10,870 bases of DNA, from assembly GCA_964505195.1 (NCBI GenBank), contig CAZDGV010000045.1, positions 1 to 10,870 on the forward strand. Reading direction: 5' to 3'. A model generated the notes under the pieces. The model saw nothing but the letters and a program-made list of their open reading frames with translations. It did no database searches and was not told where the DNA came from. Both the position numbers and the translations under genes were made by a program. Source of the DNA: CAZDGV01 sp964505195. Its GTDB lineage: Bacteria > Bacteroidota > Bacteroidia > Chitinophagales > Chitinophagaceae. Shown one piece after another: positions 1 through 6,170 of the stretch (positions within the stretch are counted from its first letter, which is position 1; the number at the start of each line of letters is the position of its first letter).

Positions 1-17
1 GTTGCTTTGAACTGCCG

Positions 18-37
18 TCCGCCCATTTATGGGCGGA
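18..37. repeat. Perfect GC-rich palindrome in the tRNA-Met-like sequence
   Basis: TCCGCCCATTTATGGGCGGA is a perfect inverted repeat. As RNA it would form an 8-bp stem with a 4-base loop. It lies between the anticodon region and the T-arm of the tRNA-Met-like sequence. No T-tract follows on either strand, so it does not look like a terminator. An inserted REP-like palindrome is the simplest reading, although only one copy is visible here. Confidence 0.6.
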
Positions 38-55
38 TATGAATCCGATGCTCTA

Positions 56-78
56 TCCCGAAGCTATCGCTGTCGGGA
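56..78. repeat. TCCCGA/TCGGGA hairpin element in the D-loop insert
   Basis: The outer stem pairs TCCCGA (56-61) with TCGGGA (73-78). Inside it AGC (62-64) pairs with GCT (69-71), leaving a TATC loop and one bulged G. Palindromes of the TCCCGATAGCTATCGGGA type are, to my recollection, common between genes in Bacteroidota, so this may be a member of such a family. That link is from memory. It abuts the point where the tRNA sequence resumes at 55. Confidence 0.55.
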
Positions 79-82
79 CCTT

Positions 83-116
83 GAAAATCTAACACACCTT
101 CGTCGTGTTGATTTTC
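83..116. repeat. 34-base hairpin element in the D-loop insert
   Basis: GAAAATC (83-89) pairs with GATTTTC (110-116) and AACAC (91-95) pairs with GTGTT (105-109), giving a 12-bp stem with one bulged T and a 9-base loop (96-104). Together with the 56-78 hairpin it accounts for most of the 66 bases that separate the two halves of the tRNA-like D-arm. It has no coding potential and no T-tract. It may be part of the same composite repeat as the neighbouring hairpin. Confidence 0.5.
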
Positions 117-174
117 TACGGCCAGCTGAGCTACCTCGCCAAAAAAGAACTTCTTTTTCCCATATTTGGGGGTG

Positions 175-182
175 CAAAAATA
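175..182 (-). promoter_or_regulatory. Possible promoter -7 box upstream of the tRNA-Met-like gene
   Basis: The minus strand reads TATTTTTG, a full match to the Bacteroidota -7 consensus TAnnTTTG. It lies about 34 bases before the tRNA-like 5' end at 140, a plausible pre-tRNA leader. A TTTC about 20 bases upstream could be a weak -33. G- and C-runs on either side of the box (about 168-196) can pair, so a weak aminotransferase terminator overlapping this site is also possible. A palindrome, AAAAAGAA-C-TTCTTTTT at 142-158, lies in the leader. Confidence 0.4.
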
Positions 183-206
183 AAACTTCGCCCCCAGCTA
201 CCGAAA

Positions 207-1406
207 TCATTTTTCCGTTCTTCCCGGATACACCTTCAAAGCCTGCTCCAGGCAATCCATGGCCTTGTCAAGGGCCGCTAAGTTCAATACATAAGCCAAT
301 CGCACTTCATCTTTACCCAAACCTTTTGTGCCATAAAAGCCCGTGGCGGGAGCCAGCATCACCGTTTCTCCGTTGTGCGAAAAGGATTCCAGCAACCATT
401 GACAAAAACGATCTGCATCGTCAATGGGCAGCTTGGCCATAGCATAAAATGCCCCGCCAGGATTTGGACAATACACCCCTTGCATGGCATTCAGTCGCTT
501 CACCAACAAATCCCTGCGCGACTGATACTCTGCTTTGGGCAGATCAAAAAAATCATCGGGTAAATCTACCGCCGCTTCGCCCATGATCTGGGCAAGACCG
601 GGCGGACTTAATCTTGCCTGTGCAAATTTCATCGCTGTATCGTACACTTCCTTATTCTTCGTTACAAGTGCACCCAGTCGTGCACCGCAGGCACTATAGC
701 GTTTGCTCACCGTATCCATCAACACAACATGCTGTTCCATGCCCTCTAAATGCATGGCACTTACAAAGCTTCCATCGTAACAAAATTCCCTGTAAGCTTC
801 ATCCGAAAACAAATAAAGATCATGTTTTAAGCAAAGTGTTTTCAGCTTCAGCATTTCTTCTTTGCTATATAAATAACCAGTGGGGTTATTGGGATTGCAA
901 ATCACCACCGCTCTGGTTTTATCGGTAATGACTTTTTCAAATGCTTCAATCGGAGGGAGCGCAAATCCGCTTTCGATGGAAGATGTAATAGGTACGACCT
1001 TCACACCCGCCGCAACGGCAAAACCATTGTAGTTGGCATAAAAGGGTTCCGGAATAATCACTTCATCGCCCGGATTCAGACAAGTAAAAAAACCAAACTG
1101 TATGGCTTCGCTGCCTCCCGTGGTAATCAAAATTTGTTCATGCGTAACTTCTATTCCTACCTTATGATAATATTCTGCAAGCTTGCGTCGGTAGCTTTCA
1201 TTGCCGGCACTATGACTGTATTCCAGCACTTTGATATCCGCATCTTTTACCGCCTTTAAAATGCTAGGGGGTGTTTCGATATCAGGCTGACCAATATTTA
1301 AATGATAAACTCTGATGCCCCTTTTCTTGGCTGCCTCGGCAAAGGGTACCAGTTTGCGGATGGGAGAGGGTGGCATGGCTAATCCACGCTGACTAATTGT
1401 AAGCAT
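207..1406 (-). CDS. Class I/II pyridoxal-phosphate aminotransferase
   Basis: A cytosolic PLP-dependent transaminase of 399 residues, the normal length for aspartate aminotransferase-like fold type I enzymes. Visible motifs are NPNNPTG (171-177), SDEAY with the cofactor-binding Asp202 and Tyr205, and SKRYSACGARLG (234-245), where Lys235 should form the Schiff base and Arg243 contact the cofactor phosphate. GGSEA near residue 98 matches the phosphate-binding loop. The start at 1406 is chosen because related Bacteroidota proteins, as I recall them, begin with a similar short stretch before the MPPSPIRKLVPFAE segment, and because a -7 box ends 4 bases upstream. An ATG at 1376 is the alternative. 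Upstream in-frame codons to 1481 run through the promoter and a terminator and are not coding. The amino-acid substrate cannot be read from the sequence; general aspartate or aromatic specificity is a guess. It is a single-gene unit by spacing. Confidence 0.93.
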   Translation of the reverse strand: MLTISQRGLAMPPSPIRKLVPFAEAAKKRGIRVYHLNIGQPDIETPPSILKAVKDADIKVLEYSHSAGNESYRRKLAEYYHKVGIEVTHEQILITTGGSEAIQFGFFTCLNPGDEVIIPEPFYANYNGFAVAAGVKVVPITSSIESGFALPPIEAFEKVITDKTRAVVICNPNNPTGYLYSKEEMLKLKTLCLKHDLYLFSDEAYREFCYDGSFVSAMHLEGMEQHVVLMDTVSKRYSACGARLGALVTKNKEVYDTAMKFAQARLSPPGLAQIMGEAAVDLPDDFFDLPKAEYQSRRDLLVKRLNAMQGVYCPNPGGAFYAMAKLPIDDADRFCQWLLESFSHNGETVMLAPATGFYGTKGLGKDEVRLAYVLNLAALDKAMDCLEQALKVYPGRTEK

Positions 1407-1410
1407 GCCG

Positions 1411-1418
1411 CAAAGATA
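1411..1418 (-). promoter_or_regulatory. Promoter -7 box of the aminotransferase, leaderless arrangement
   Basis: The minus strand reads TATCTTTG, an exact TAnnTTTG match, ending 4 bases before the ATG at 1406. Transcription should therefore start at or next to the A of the start codon. No clear TTG lies at -33, only a T-rich stretch around 1436-1445. An inverted repeat, TTATC-N4-GATAA (1427-1440), sits just upstream of the box. Confidence 0.6.
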
Positions 1419-1450
1419 AGATGGCCTTATCGGCTGATAAAATAGAAAAC

Positions 1451-1477
1451 AAAAGGCTGTGCCAAGCACAGCCTTTT
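1451..1477 (-). terminator. Rho-independent terminator of the DUF1573 pair
   Basis: AAAAGGCTGTGC (1451-1462) pairs perfectly with GCACAGCCTTTT (1466-1477), giving a 12-bp stem with a 3-base loop. On the minus strand it lies 21 bases after the stop of the second DUF1573 gene and is followed by TTTTGTTTTC. It should end the DUF1573 transcript before the aminotransferase promoter. Confidence 0.85.
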
Positions 1478-1498
1478 GCAATAAAATGAATGGATGCT

Positions 1499-1879
1499 TT
1501 ATTGCTCTACGATACCTACAATGGTCAGGTTTTTCTGCTCTTCAATGCCGAGAAATTTAACATAAACGGCTTTGTTGAAATTGCCTACTGCAGCGGCATT
1601 GTAAGTAGCCGTGATCTTGCCGGTTTTACCGGGTTTGATGGGTTCCTTGGTGTAGTCTGATTTGGTACAGCCGCAACCGGGGGTTACATTTTCAATAATC
1701 AGATCTTCCGTTCCTGTATTGGTGAGCGTAAAAGTGGCTGTTACTGGATTGCCAACTTTCACTTTGCCCAGGTCCACTGTTTCGCTCGCAAACTTCACCT
1801 GATCGTTGGTTTTTTTTGTTTGTGCAGAGGCTGCGTTTACAAATAACATCAATGCCAATGCCGTGAAAACATGCTTCAT
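1499..1879 (-). CDS. Secreted DUF1573 domain protein (second of a tandem pair)
   Basis: A 126-residue protein. A signal peptide covers about residues 1-19, with a hydrophobic core and likely cleavage after ASA. One DUF1573 domain follows: FASETVDLGKVKVGNPV, a beta-sandwich pattern with the family's typical phrase TPGCGCT (67-72), including Cys69 and Cys71, and a following KEPIKPGKTG turn. DUF1573 proteins are small Ig-like exported proteins common in Bacteroidota, and no biochemical role is established that I can name. The two cysteines could bind a metal or form a disulfide, which is inference. The gene starts 17 bases after the stop of the upstream paralogue and shares its promoter. A strong terminator follows. 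The domain call is secure; the function is unknown. Confidence 0.9.
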   Translation of the reverse strand: MKHVFTALALMLFVNAASAQTKKTNDQVKFASETVDLGKVKVGNPVTATFTLTNTGTEDLIIENVTPGCGCTKSDYTKEPIKPGKTGKITATYNAAAVGNFNKAVYVKFLGIEEQKNLTIVGIVEQ

Positions 1880-1896
1880 GATTTTTGATTTTGAGT

Positions 1897-2367
1897 TTAT
1901 GGAAATTGTTTAAATACGTTTAACAATGCATTTTCGGGAACAGACTGCTGCGGTGTTTGCCAAACATTTCCGCGGATATACAACGACTGTGTTCTTCCGC
2001 CATTATAATAAACGGTGATATTTTTATCGAAAAGTCCGGTGGCTTCTGCGTTATACCCTACTTTTACTTCTGTACTGCTGCCCGGTGCAATGGGCTCTTT
2101 TGAGTAATTGGGGGTGGTGCAGCCGCAGGAACTTTGCACATGCTCAATACGAAGGGTATCGGCACTGCGGTTCTCTATCTTAAATGCATGATATACCGGC
2201 TTGCCCTGTGGTATTTTTCCGAAATCATGCACGGTAGCACTAAGATGTAACAGATTCCCTGCCGATTTTACGGATTCGGCCTGCGCTTTGGAGGGAGCTG
2301 AAAGTGCTTGCCCTGAACACCAGGTGCCCGTTAAAACTAAGCCCGCAGCTAAAAGAAATTGTTTCAT
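1897..2367 (-). CDS. Secreted DUF1573 domain protein (first of a tandem pair)
   Basis: A 156-residue protein with an N-terminal signal peptide (about residues 1-20, hydrophobic LLAAGLVLTG). A spacer rich in Ala, Ser and Lys precedes one DUF1573 domain from about residue 40. The hallmark SSCGCTTPNYSKEPIAPG is at 79-96, with Cys81 and Cys83, and a C-terminal tail of about 20 residues follows. Cys17 is preceded by Trp, so it is a poor lipobox and a soluble exported protein is more likely than a lipoprotein. The start at 2367 is preferred because the longer reading from 2391 would begin inside the promoter -7 box. It is a diverged paralogue of the downstream gene; both keep the CGCT core and the EPI-PG turn. 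It diverges from the E1 gene. The molecular role is unknown. Confidence 0.88.
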   Translation of the reverse strand: MKQFLLAAGLVLTGTWCSGQALSAPSKAQAESVKSAGNLLHLSATVHDFGKIPQGKPVYHAFKIENRSADTLRIEHVQSSCGCTTPNYSKEPIAPGSSTEVKVGYNAEATGLFDKNITVYYNGGRTQSLYIRGNVWQTPQQSVPENALLNVFKQFP

Positions 2368-2388
2368 ACTTTGGCGTGTAACCGAATC

Positions 2389-2419
2389 CAAATATAGGGA
2401 CTAATTAATGATTGTACAA
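2389..2419 (-). promoter_or_regulatory. Promoter of the DUF1573 pair
   Basis: On the minus strand TTG (2419-2417), 20 bases, then TATATTTG (2396-2389) match the Bacteroidota -33/-7 consensus with proper spacing. The box ends 21 bases before the ATG at 2367, giving a short leader. It lies in the 122-base gap shared with the divergent E1 promoter and is the best-formed promoter in the window. Confidence 0.7.
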
Positions 2420-2477
2420 TGTGGAAAAAGGTTGCTTTTGCAAACAATTAACGCTGCGCAAGGCCCGCCAAATCATT

Positions 2478-2485
2478 TATTTTTG
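2478..2485 (+). promoter_or_regulatory. Promoter -7 box of the E1 gene, leaderless arrangement
   Basis: TATTTTTG is an exact TAnnTTTG match ending 4 bases before the ATG at 2490. I see no TTG at the right distance upstream. This box supports 2490 as the start and argues against the longer reading frame from 2412. Confidence 0.55.
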
Positions 2486-2489
2486 CCCC

Positions 2490-4880
2490 ATGGAAGTCCA
2501 ACTTAACGAAAGCTTGTCCACGGAACAATTATCCTTTGAGCATTTCCGCGAGGCGGTGCTCAACGATTATCGCATCTGCTGCATCAGCCGGGAGGCAAGT
2601 CTCCTGGGCCGCAAAGAAGTATTGACCGGCAAGGCCAAATTCGGCATTTTTGGCGATGGTAAGGAACTGGTGCAGGTGGCCCTGGCCAAATTTTACCAGC
2701 CGGGTGATTTTCGTTCGGGTTATTACCGCGATCAAACCTGGATGCTGGCATCGGGCATTACCACCGTACAGCAATTTTTCTCACAGCTGTTTGCCGATCC
2801 CGATGTTTCCAATGACCCTTTCAGTGCAGGTCGACAAATGAATGCACATTTCTCCACCCCCAACGTGGATGCGGATGGCAATTGGCTGCCCCTGGCACGC
2901 AAAAAAAATGTGGCGGCGGATCTGGCGCCTACTGCCGGACAAATGCCTCGGGCAGTGGGTTTGGCATTGGCTTCTAAATTATTCCGATCGGTAGAAGCAC
3001 TTAAGCCCTACGATCAACTTTCTGATCACGGCAATGAAATTTGTTTTTGCTCCATTGGCGATGCATCAACCAGCGAAGGGCATTTTTGGGAGTCGGTAAA
3101 TGCAGCTGCTGTTCAGCAGATACCGATGGCCATTTTTGTATGGGATGATGGATACGGTATTTCAGTTCCGAAAAAATATCAAACTGCAAAAGGTTCCATT
3201 TCTGAAGCCCTGAGTGGTTTCAGAAAAAAAGATGGTACGAATGGAATCGACATATATAAAGTGAAAGCATGGGATTATGCCGGCATGTGTGAAGTGTTTG
3301 AACAGGCGCTTGCCAAGATGCGCACCACGCATATTCCTGCATTGTTTCATGTGGAAGAAGTAACACAGCCGCAAGGTCATTCTACTTCAGGTAGCCATGA
3401 GCGTTACAAAACACCTGAGCGCCTCGCATGGGAGCAGGAATGGGATTGCATCAAAAAATTTAGAGAATGGATTTTGTCGAATGATCTTTCTTCCGAAGCG
3501 GTGCTACAGGAGCTGGAGGAAGCAGCACGCGAACAGGTGCGTGCTGAAAAAAATAAAGCATGGGAAGCTTATCAGGCACCCATCAAAGCACAGGCGCAGC
3601 AAGCCATCGATGCGCTGCAGGCATTGATCGATGCAGGATATGATGGCGGCGGATCGGTGCAGTCGATCATTACCTCACTTCAGCAATCACGCGATTTGAT
3701 GCGGCGCGACATTTTAAAAGCGCTCGGCACCCTGGTGCAACAGTTAAAGGGTTCACCACTGGCAGAAAGTATCACGCAACTTTATCATACTTGGAAGAAG
3801 GAAGGGCATGATTTGTATGAGCGTTACTTGTATACACAGACCGATAAAAGTGCAGTTCGGGTTTCACAGGTGCCTGCTTCCTACGATGAAAATGCTCCTG
3901 TAATCAATGGATATGAAATAGTCAATCAGTATTTCGATCAGCTGTTTGCACGCGATGGCAGGGTAGTGGCATTTGGAGAAGATGTAGGATTTATTGGTGA
4001 TGTAAATCAGGGTTTTGCCGGCTTGCAAGCTAAGCATGGAGAAAACAGAATTTTTGATACCGGCATCAGAGAGCTTACCATTGTTGGACAGGCAGTGGGT
4101 CTTGCACTGCGCGGCATCCGTCCAATAGCCGAAATACAATATCTCGATTATCTTTTATATGGACTGCAGCCACTCAGCGATGATGTGGCAACGCTGCACT
4201 GGCGCACTGCAGGGCAACAGAGCTGTCCGCTCATCATCCGCACACGCGGACATCGACTGGAAGGCGTGTGGCATAGCGGTTCGCCCATGGGCATGATCAT
4301 TAATAGTTTGCGTGGAATGCATGTTTGTGTGCCCCGCAACATGGTGCAGGCAGCCGGCATGTACAATACCTTGCTGCAAAGCAACGATCCCGCCTTGGTG
4401 ATCGAGTGCCTGAATGGATACCGACTTAAAGAAAAACTCCCTTCCAACTTGGATGCTTTCACCGTTCCGCTTGGCATACCTGAAATACTTCGAGCAGGAG
4501 AGGATATTACGATTGTAAGTTACGGATCTACCTTGCGCATTGTGATGGAAGCTGCTGAAATATTGGCACAAATGGGCGTCAGTTGCGAAGTGGTGGATGT
4601 ACAAACACTTTTGCCTTTCGATTTGCAACATCGCATTCTTGAATCGCTCAAAAAAACCAGTCGCATACTTTTTGTAGATGAAGATGTACCGGGCGGTGCA
4701 GCAGCTTACATGTTTAATCACGTAATGGAACAGCAGGGCGGTTATCGTTGGCTAGATGTGGCTCCGCGCACGCTTACCGCAAAAGCACATCGTCCTGCAT
4801 TTGGAAGCGACGGAGATTATTTCAGCAAGCCCAATACGGAAGATGTTGTTGAAACGGTTCAGTCGATGATGCATGAATAA
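2490..4880 (+). CDS. Fused alpha/beta E1 component of a 2-oxoacid (branched-chain type) dehydrogenase
   Basis: A 796-residue thiamine-diphosphate enzyme that would decarboxylate a 2-oxoacid and pass the acyl group to a lipoyl E2. Residues about 20-320 are the E1-alpha half: GYYRDQTW (77-84), and the cofactor/Mg motif beginning GDAS (190-193) and ending WDDGYGIS (218-225). Residues about 320-460 are a charged, helix-prone linker. From about 470 comes the E1-beta half: FGEDVGFIGD (495-504), DTGIRELTIVGQAVG with the likely catalytic Glu528, RPIAEIQYLDYL (544-555), WHSGSP (594-599), and a C-terminal transketolase-like domain containing FVDEDVPGG (728-736). In most bacteria alpha and beta are separate genes of about 330-400 residues each; fused forms occur in Bacteroidota. 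Substrate choice (branched-chain oxoacids versus pyruvate) is uncertain. No E2 or E3 gene is in the window. The ATG at 2490 follows the -7 box directly. It probably forms an operon with the PhzF gene. Confidence 0.92.
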   Translation: MEVQLNESLSTEQLSFEHFREAVLNDYRICCISREASLLGRKEVLTGKAKFGIFGDGKELVQVALAKFYQPGDFRSGYYRDQTWMLASGITTVQQFFSQLFADPDVSNDPFSAGRQMNAHFSTPNVDADGNWLPLARKKNVAADLAPTAGQMPRAVGLALASKLFRSVEALKPYDQLSDHGNEICFCSIGDASTSEGHFWESVNAAAVQQIPMAIFVWDDGYGISVPKKYQTAKGSISEALSGFRKKDGTNGIDIYKVKAWDYAGMCEVFEQALAKMRTTHIPALFHVEEVTQPQGHSTSGSHERYKTPERLAWEQEWDCIKKFREWILSNDLSSEAVLQELEEAAREQVRAEKNKAWEAYQAPIKAQAQQAIDALQALIDAGYDGGGSVQSIITSLQQSRDLMRRDILKALGTLVQQLKGSPLAESITQLYHTWKKEGHDLYERYLYTQTDKSAVRVSQVPASYDENAPVINGYEIVNQYFDQLFARDGRVVAFGEDVGFIGDVNQGFAGLQAKHGENRIFDTGIRELTIVGQAVGLALRGIRPIAEIQYLDYLLYGLQPLSDDVATLHWRTAGQQSCPLIIRTRGHRLEGVWHSGSPMGMIINSLRGMHVCVPRNMVQAAGMYNTLLQSNDPALVIECLNGYRLKEKLPSNLDAFTVPLGIPEILRAGEDITIVSYGSTLRIVMEAAEILAQMGVSCEVVDVQTLLPFDLQHRILESLKKTSRILFVDEDVPGGAAAYMFNHVMEQQGGYRWLDVAPRTLTAKAHRPAFGSDGDYFSKPNTEDVVETVQSMMHE

Positions 4881-4884
4881 ACGC

Positions 4885-5685
4885 ATGAAAGAACTTTCTA
4901 TTTTTCAGGTAGATGCTTTTGCTTCGGAACCTTTCAAAGGCAATCCGGCAGCAGTTATCCCTTTACAGGAATGGCTGCCCGATCATCTCATGCAGCAGAT
5001 CGCACTTGAAAATAATTTGAGCGAAACCGTATTCTTCGTTCCCACGCCGGGCACAGATGCCCATTTTCATATACGTTGGTTTACACCACTGGTTGAAATC
5101 AATTTGTGTGGACATGCTACACTGGCGGCAGCTTTTGTTTTGTACAATCATCTTCATTACGAAAACGAAGCGCTTATTTTCAAATCACAAAGTGGTTTGC
5201 TGAAAGTGCATCGTAAAGATGATTTGATCTGGATGGATTTCCCTCGCTGGCAACCTGAACGCATGCAGGATGGTTATGCAGACATTATTACAGCGCTCGG
5301 CCTGAAGGAAGTGCTGGGTGTGTATCGCAACCGCGATGTGATCGTTGAGCTCGTGGATGAAAAATCGGTACTGGATTGCAAACCTGATTTTACTGCTTTG
5401 AAAAAAACTGGCGCCAATGTAATTGTTACGTCACCTGGCACCGGTAGTACAGATTTTGTATCTCGTTTTTTTGGTCCGGCCGTGGGCGTAGATGAAGATC
5501 CGGTAACTGGATCGGCACATGCACAGCTGATACCCTTTTGGCATGAAAAACTGGGGAAGGCAACTTTACAAGCTCGTCAGCTCAGTACCCGTGGCGGCGA
5601 TTTGATCTGTATCGATCAGCCATCCCGCGTGATGATGGCCGGTCAATGCGTTTTATTCATGCGTGGAGTAATCATGATCGATTGA
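4885..5685 (+). CDS. PhzF-family isomerase/epimerase-like protein
   Basis: A 266-residue protein with the two-lobed diaminopimelate-epimerase-like fold of the PhzF family. It shows FQVDAFASEPFKGNPAAV at the N-terminus, NNLSET with Glu47 aligning to the catalytic Glu of PhzF, CGHATLAAAF (75-84), and the second-lobe motif GVDEDPVTGSAH (201-212). The length is normal. PhzF isomerises a dihydroxyanthranilate in phenazine synthesis, but most genomic relatives stand outside phenazine clusters and their substrates are unknown. No other phenazine gene is visible, so that pathway is not implied. The start at 4885 lies 4 bases after the E1 stop and gives the usual MK-x-IFQVDAF beginning. An ATG at 4873, overlapping the E1 end by 8 bases, is possible. 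No separate promoter is seen, so it is probably co-transcribed with E1. It converges on the DCC gene with 11 bases between the stops. Confidence 0.9.
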   Translation: MKELSIFQVDAFASEPFKGNPAAVIPLQEWLPDHLMQQIALENNLSETVFFVPTPGTDAHFHIRWFTPLVEINLCGHATLAAAFVLYNHLHYENEALIFKSQSGLLKVHRKDDLIWMDFPRWQPERMQDGYADIITALGLKEVLGVYRNRDVIVELVDEKSVLDCKPDFTALKKTGANVIVTSPGTGSTDFVSRFFGPAVGVDEDPVTGSAHAQLIPFWHEKLGKATLQARQLSTRGGDLICIDQPSRVMMAGQCVLFMRGVIMID

Positions 5686-5696
5686 TCGTTCTGCTT

Positions 5697-6098
5697 TCAG
5701 TCAACAAAACGCTCCTTGACGGAAGCATCGGGCAGCATGCAACTTTCTCTTTTTCCAAACCATCGATACCGATTTTGCGCAATGATCCTGTAAACAAAAT
5801 CTCTGATGGGAGTTGGGATGATCGTTAATATATAAAACATTTTCCATGCACCGCCTAAATGCTTACAAATGCGCAAAACTGCAGAAGTGTTTTGCCATAC
5901 TTTCCCTTTTTCGATAAAAACTACTGAAGTAATTTCTTTTTCATTGATGCCATAAAGCGGTAAGACCTTTTTTGCAGTGCTTCCTTGCAAAGTGCCAAAA
6001 GAGAGCTTTTGTTTTTGATCTCTTTTTAAAGCAAAGCGTACCCAGTAGTTGCAGAAATTACAAAGGCCATCAAATAATATGAGATAATCCCTCTCCAT
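5697..6098 (-). CDS. DCC-family (DUF393) thiol-disulfide oxidoreductase-like protein
   Basis: A 133-residue protein of the DUF393/DCC family. The N-terminal motif LFDGLCNFCNYWVRF (8-22) carries the CxxC-like pair Cys13 and Cys16 after a beta strand ending in Asp-Gly, as in the thioredoxin-like DxxCxxC signature. The C-terminal YRWFGKRESCMLP is also typical of the family. There is no signal peptide, so it is probably cytosolic or membrane-associated. A thiol-disulfide role is inferred from the motif; no substrate is known. The central Val-Phe-Ile strand followed by Gly-Lys-Val matches the usual segment in which an enzyme-like domain reports a prosthetic or sulphur state, but that remains unproven. 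It has its own leaderless-type promoter and lies downstream of the YebC terminator. No terminator is visible in the 11-base gap to the converging PhzF gene. Confidence 0.88.
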   Translation of the reverse strand: MERDYLILFDGLCNFCNYWVRFALKRDQKQKLSFGTLQGSTAKKVLPLYGINEKEITSVVFIEKGKVWQNTSAVLRICKHLGGAWKMFYILTIIPTPIRDFVYRIIAQNRYRWFGKRESCMLPDASVKERFVD

Positions 6099-6102
6099 TT
6101 TT

Positions 6103-6129
6103 CAAAGTTACGCTCCGCCATAAAAACAA
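6103..6129 (-). promoter_or_regulatory. Promoter of the DCC gene, overlapping the yebC terminator
   Basis: The minus strand reads TTG (6129-6127), 16 bases, then TAACTTTG (6110-6103), an exact -7 match. The box ends 4 bases before the ATG at 6098, which predicts a leaderless transcript. The TTG lies in the T-tract of the yebC terminator. The 16-base spacer is slightly short for the consensus. Confidence 0.6.
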
Positions 6130-6149
6130 AAGGGGCTTTACGCCCCTTT
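6129..6149 (-). terminator. Rho-independent terminator of yebC
   Basis: AAAGGGGC (6129-6136) pairs with GCCCCTTT (6142-6149) around a 5-base loop. On the minus strand it sits 21 bases after the yebC stop and runs into TTTTGTTTTTA. An A/T-rich tract on the other side (6147-6159) could make it work in both directions. Confidence 0.85.
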
Positions 6150-6170
6150 GTTATTTTTTAAGAAGTTCTC

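Larger units (their letters stand above)
1..140 (-). pseudogene. tRNA-Met(CAT)-like gene interrupted by palindromic insertions
   Basis: Read on the minus strand from 140, the first 19 bases, GGCGAGGTAGCTCAGCTGG, match the acceptor strand and 5' half of the D-arm of a Bacteroidota elongator tRNA-Met. A 66-base insert (121-56) follows where the D-loop should close. The tRNA then resumes at 55-38 with TAGAGCATCGGATTCATA, which holds the D-stem 3' strand, anticodon stem and a CAT anticodon (39-41). A 20-base palindrome (37-18) replaces most of the anticodon-stem 3' strand and variable loop. The T-arm beginning CGGCAGTTCAA follows at 17-7. The last six bases no longer fit a T-stem, so a further interruption may start at the window edge. 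The pieces are collinear with one tRNA, but the anticodon loop is short and no normal cloverleaf closes. I infer a broken tRNA gene. An unusual processed RNA or a repeat carrying tRNA fragments is possible. The acceptor 3' half is outside the window. Confidence 0.5.

Noticed and set aside
18..37. The GC-rich palindrome as a transcription terminator
   Set aside because: No T-tract follows on either strand and it is embedded in the tRNA-like sequence.
29..442. Open frame of 137 codons on the plus strand
   Set aside because: It runs through the tRNA-like palindromes and then antisense to the 3' end of the aminotransferase, with a composition unlike a protein. The minus-strand enzyme motifs explain the region.
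1407..1481. N-terminal extension of the aminotransferase by 25 codons
   Set aside because: It would include the terminator and the -7 box as coding sequence and adds residues not typical of the family.
4148..4721. Two open frames of 109 and 188 codons on the minus strand
   Set aside because: Both are antisense to the well-conserved beta half of E1, show no recognisable motif, and are rich in Cys and His as expected of shadow frames.
4885..5685. Phenazine biosynthesis locus suggested by the PhzF homologue
   Set aside because: No other phenazine gene is present, and stand-alone PhzF-family proteins are common without that pathway.
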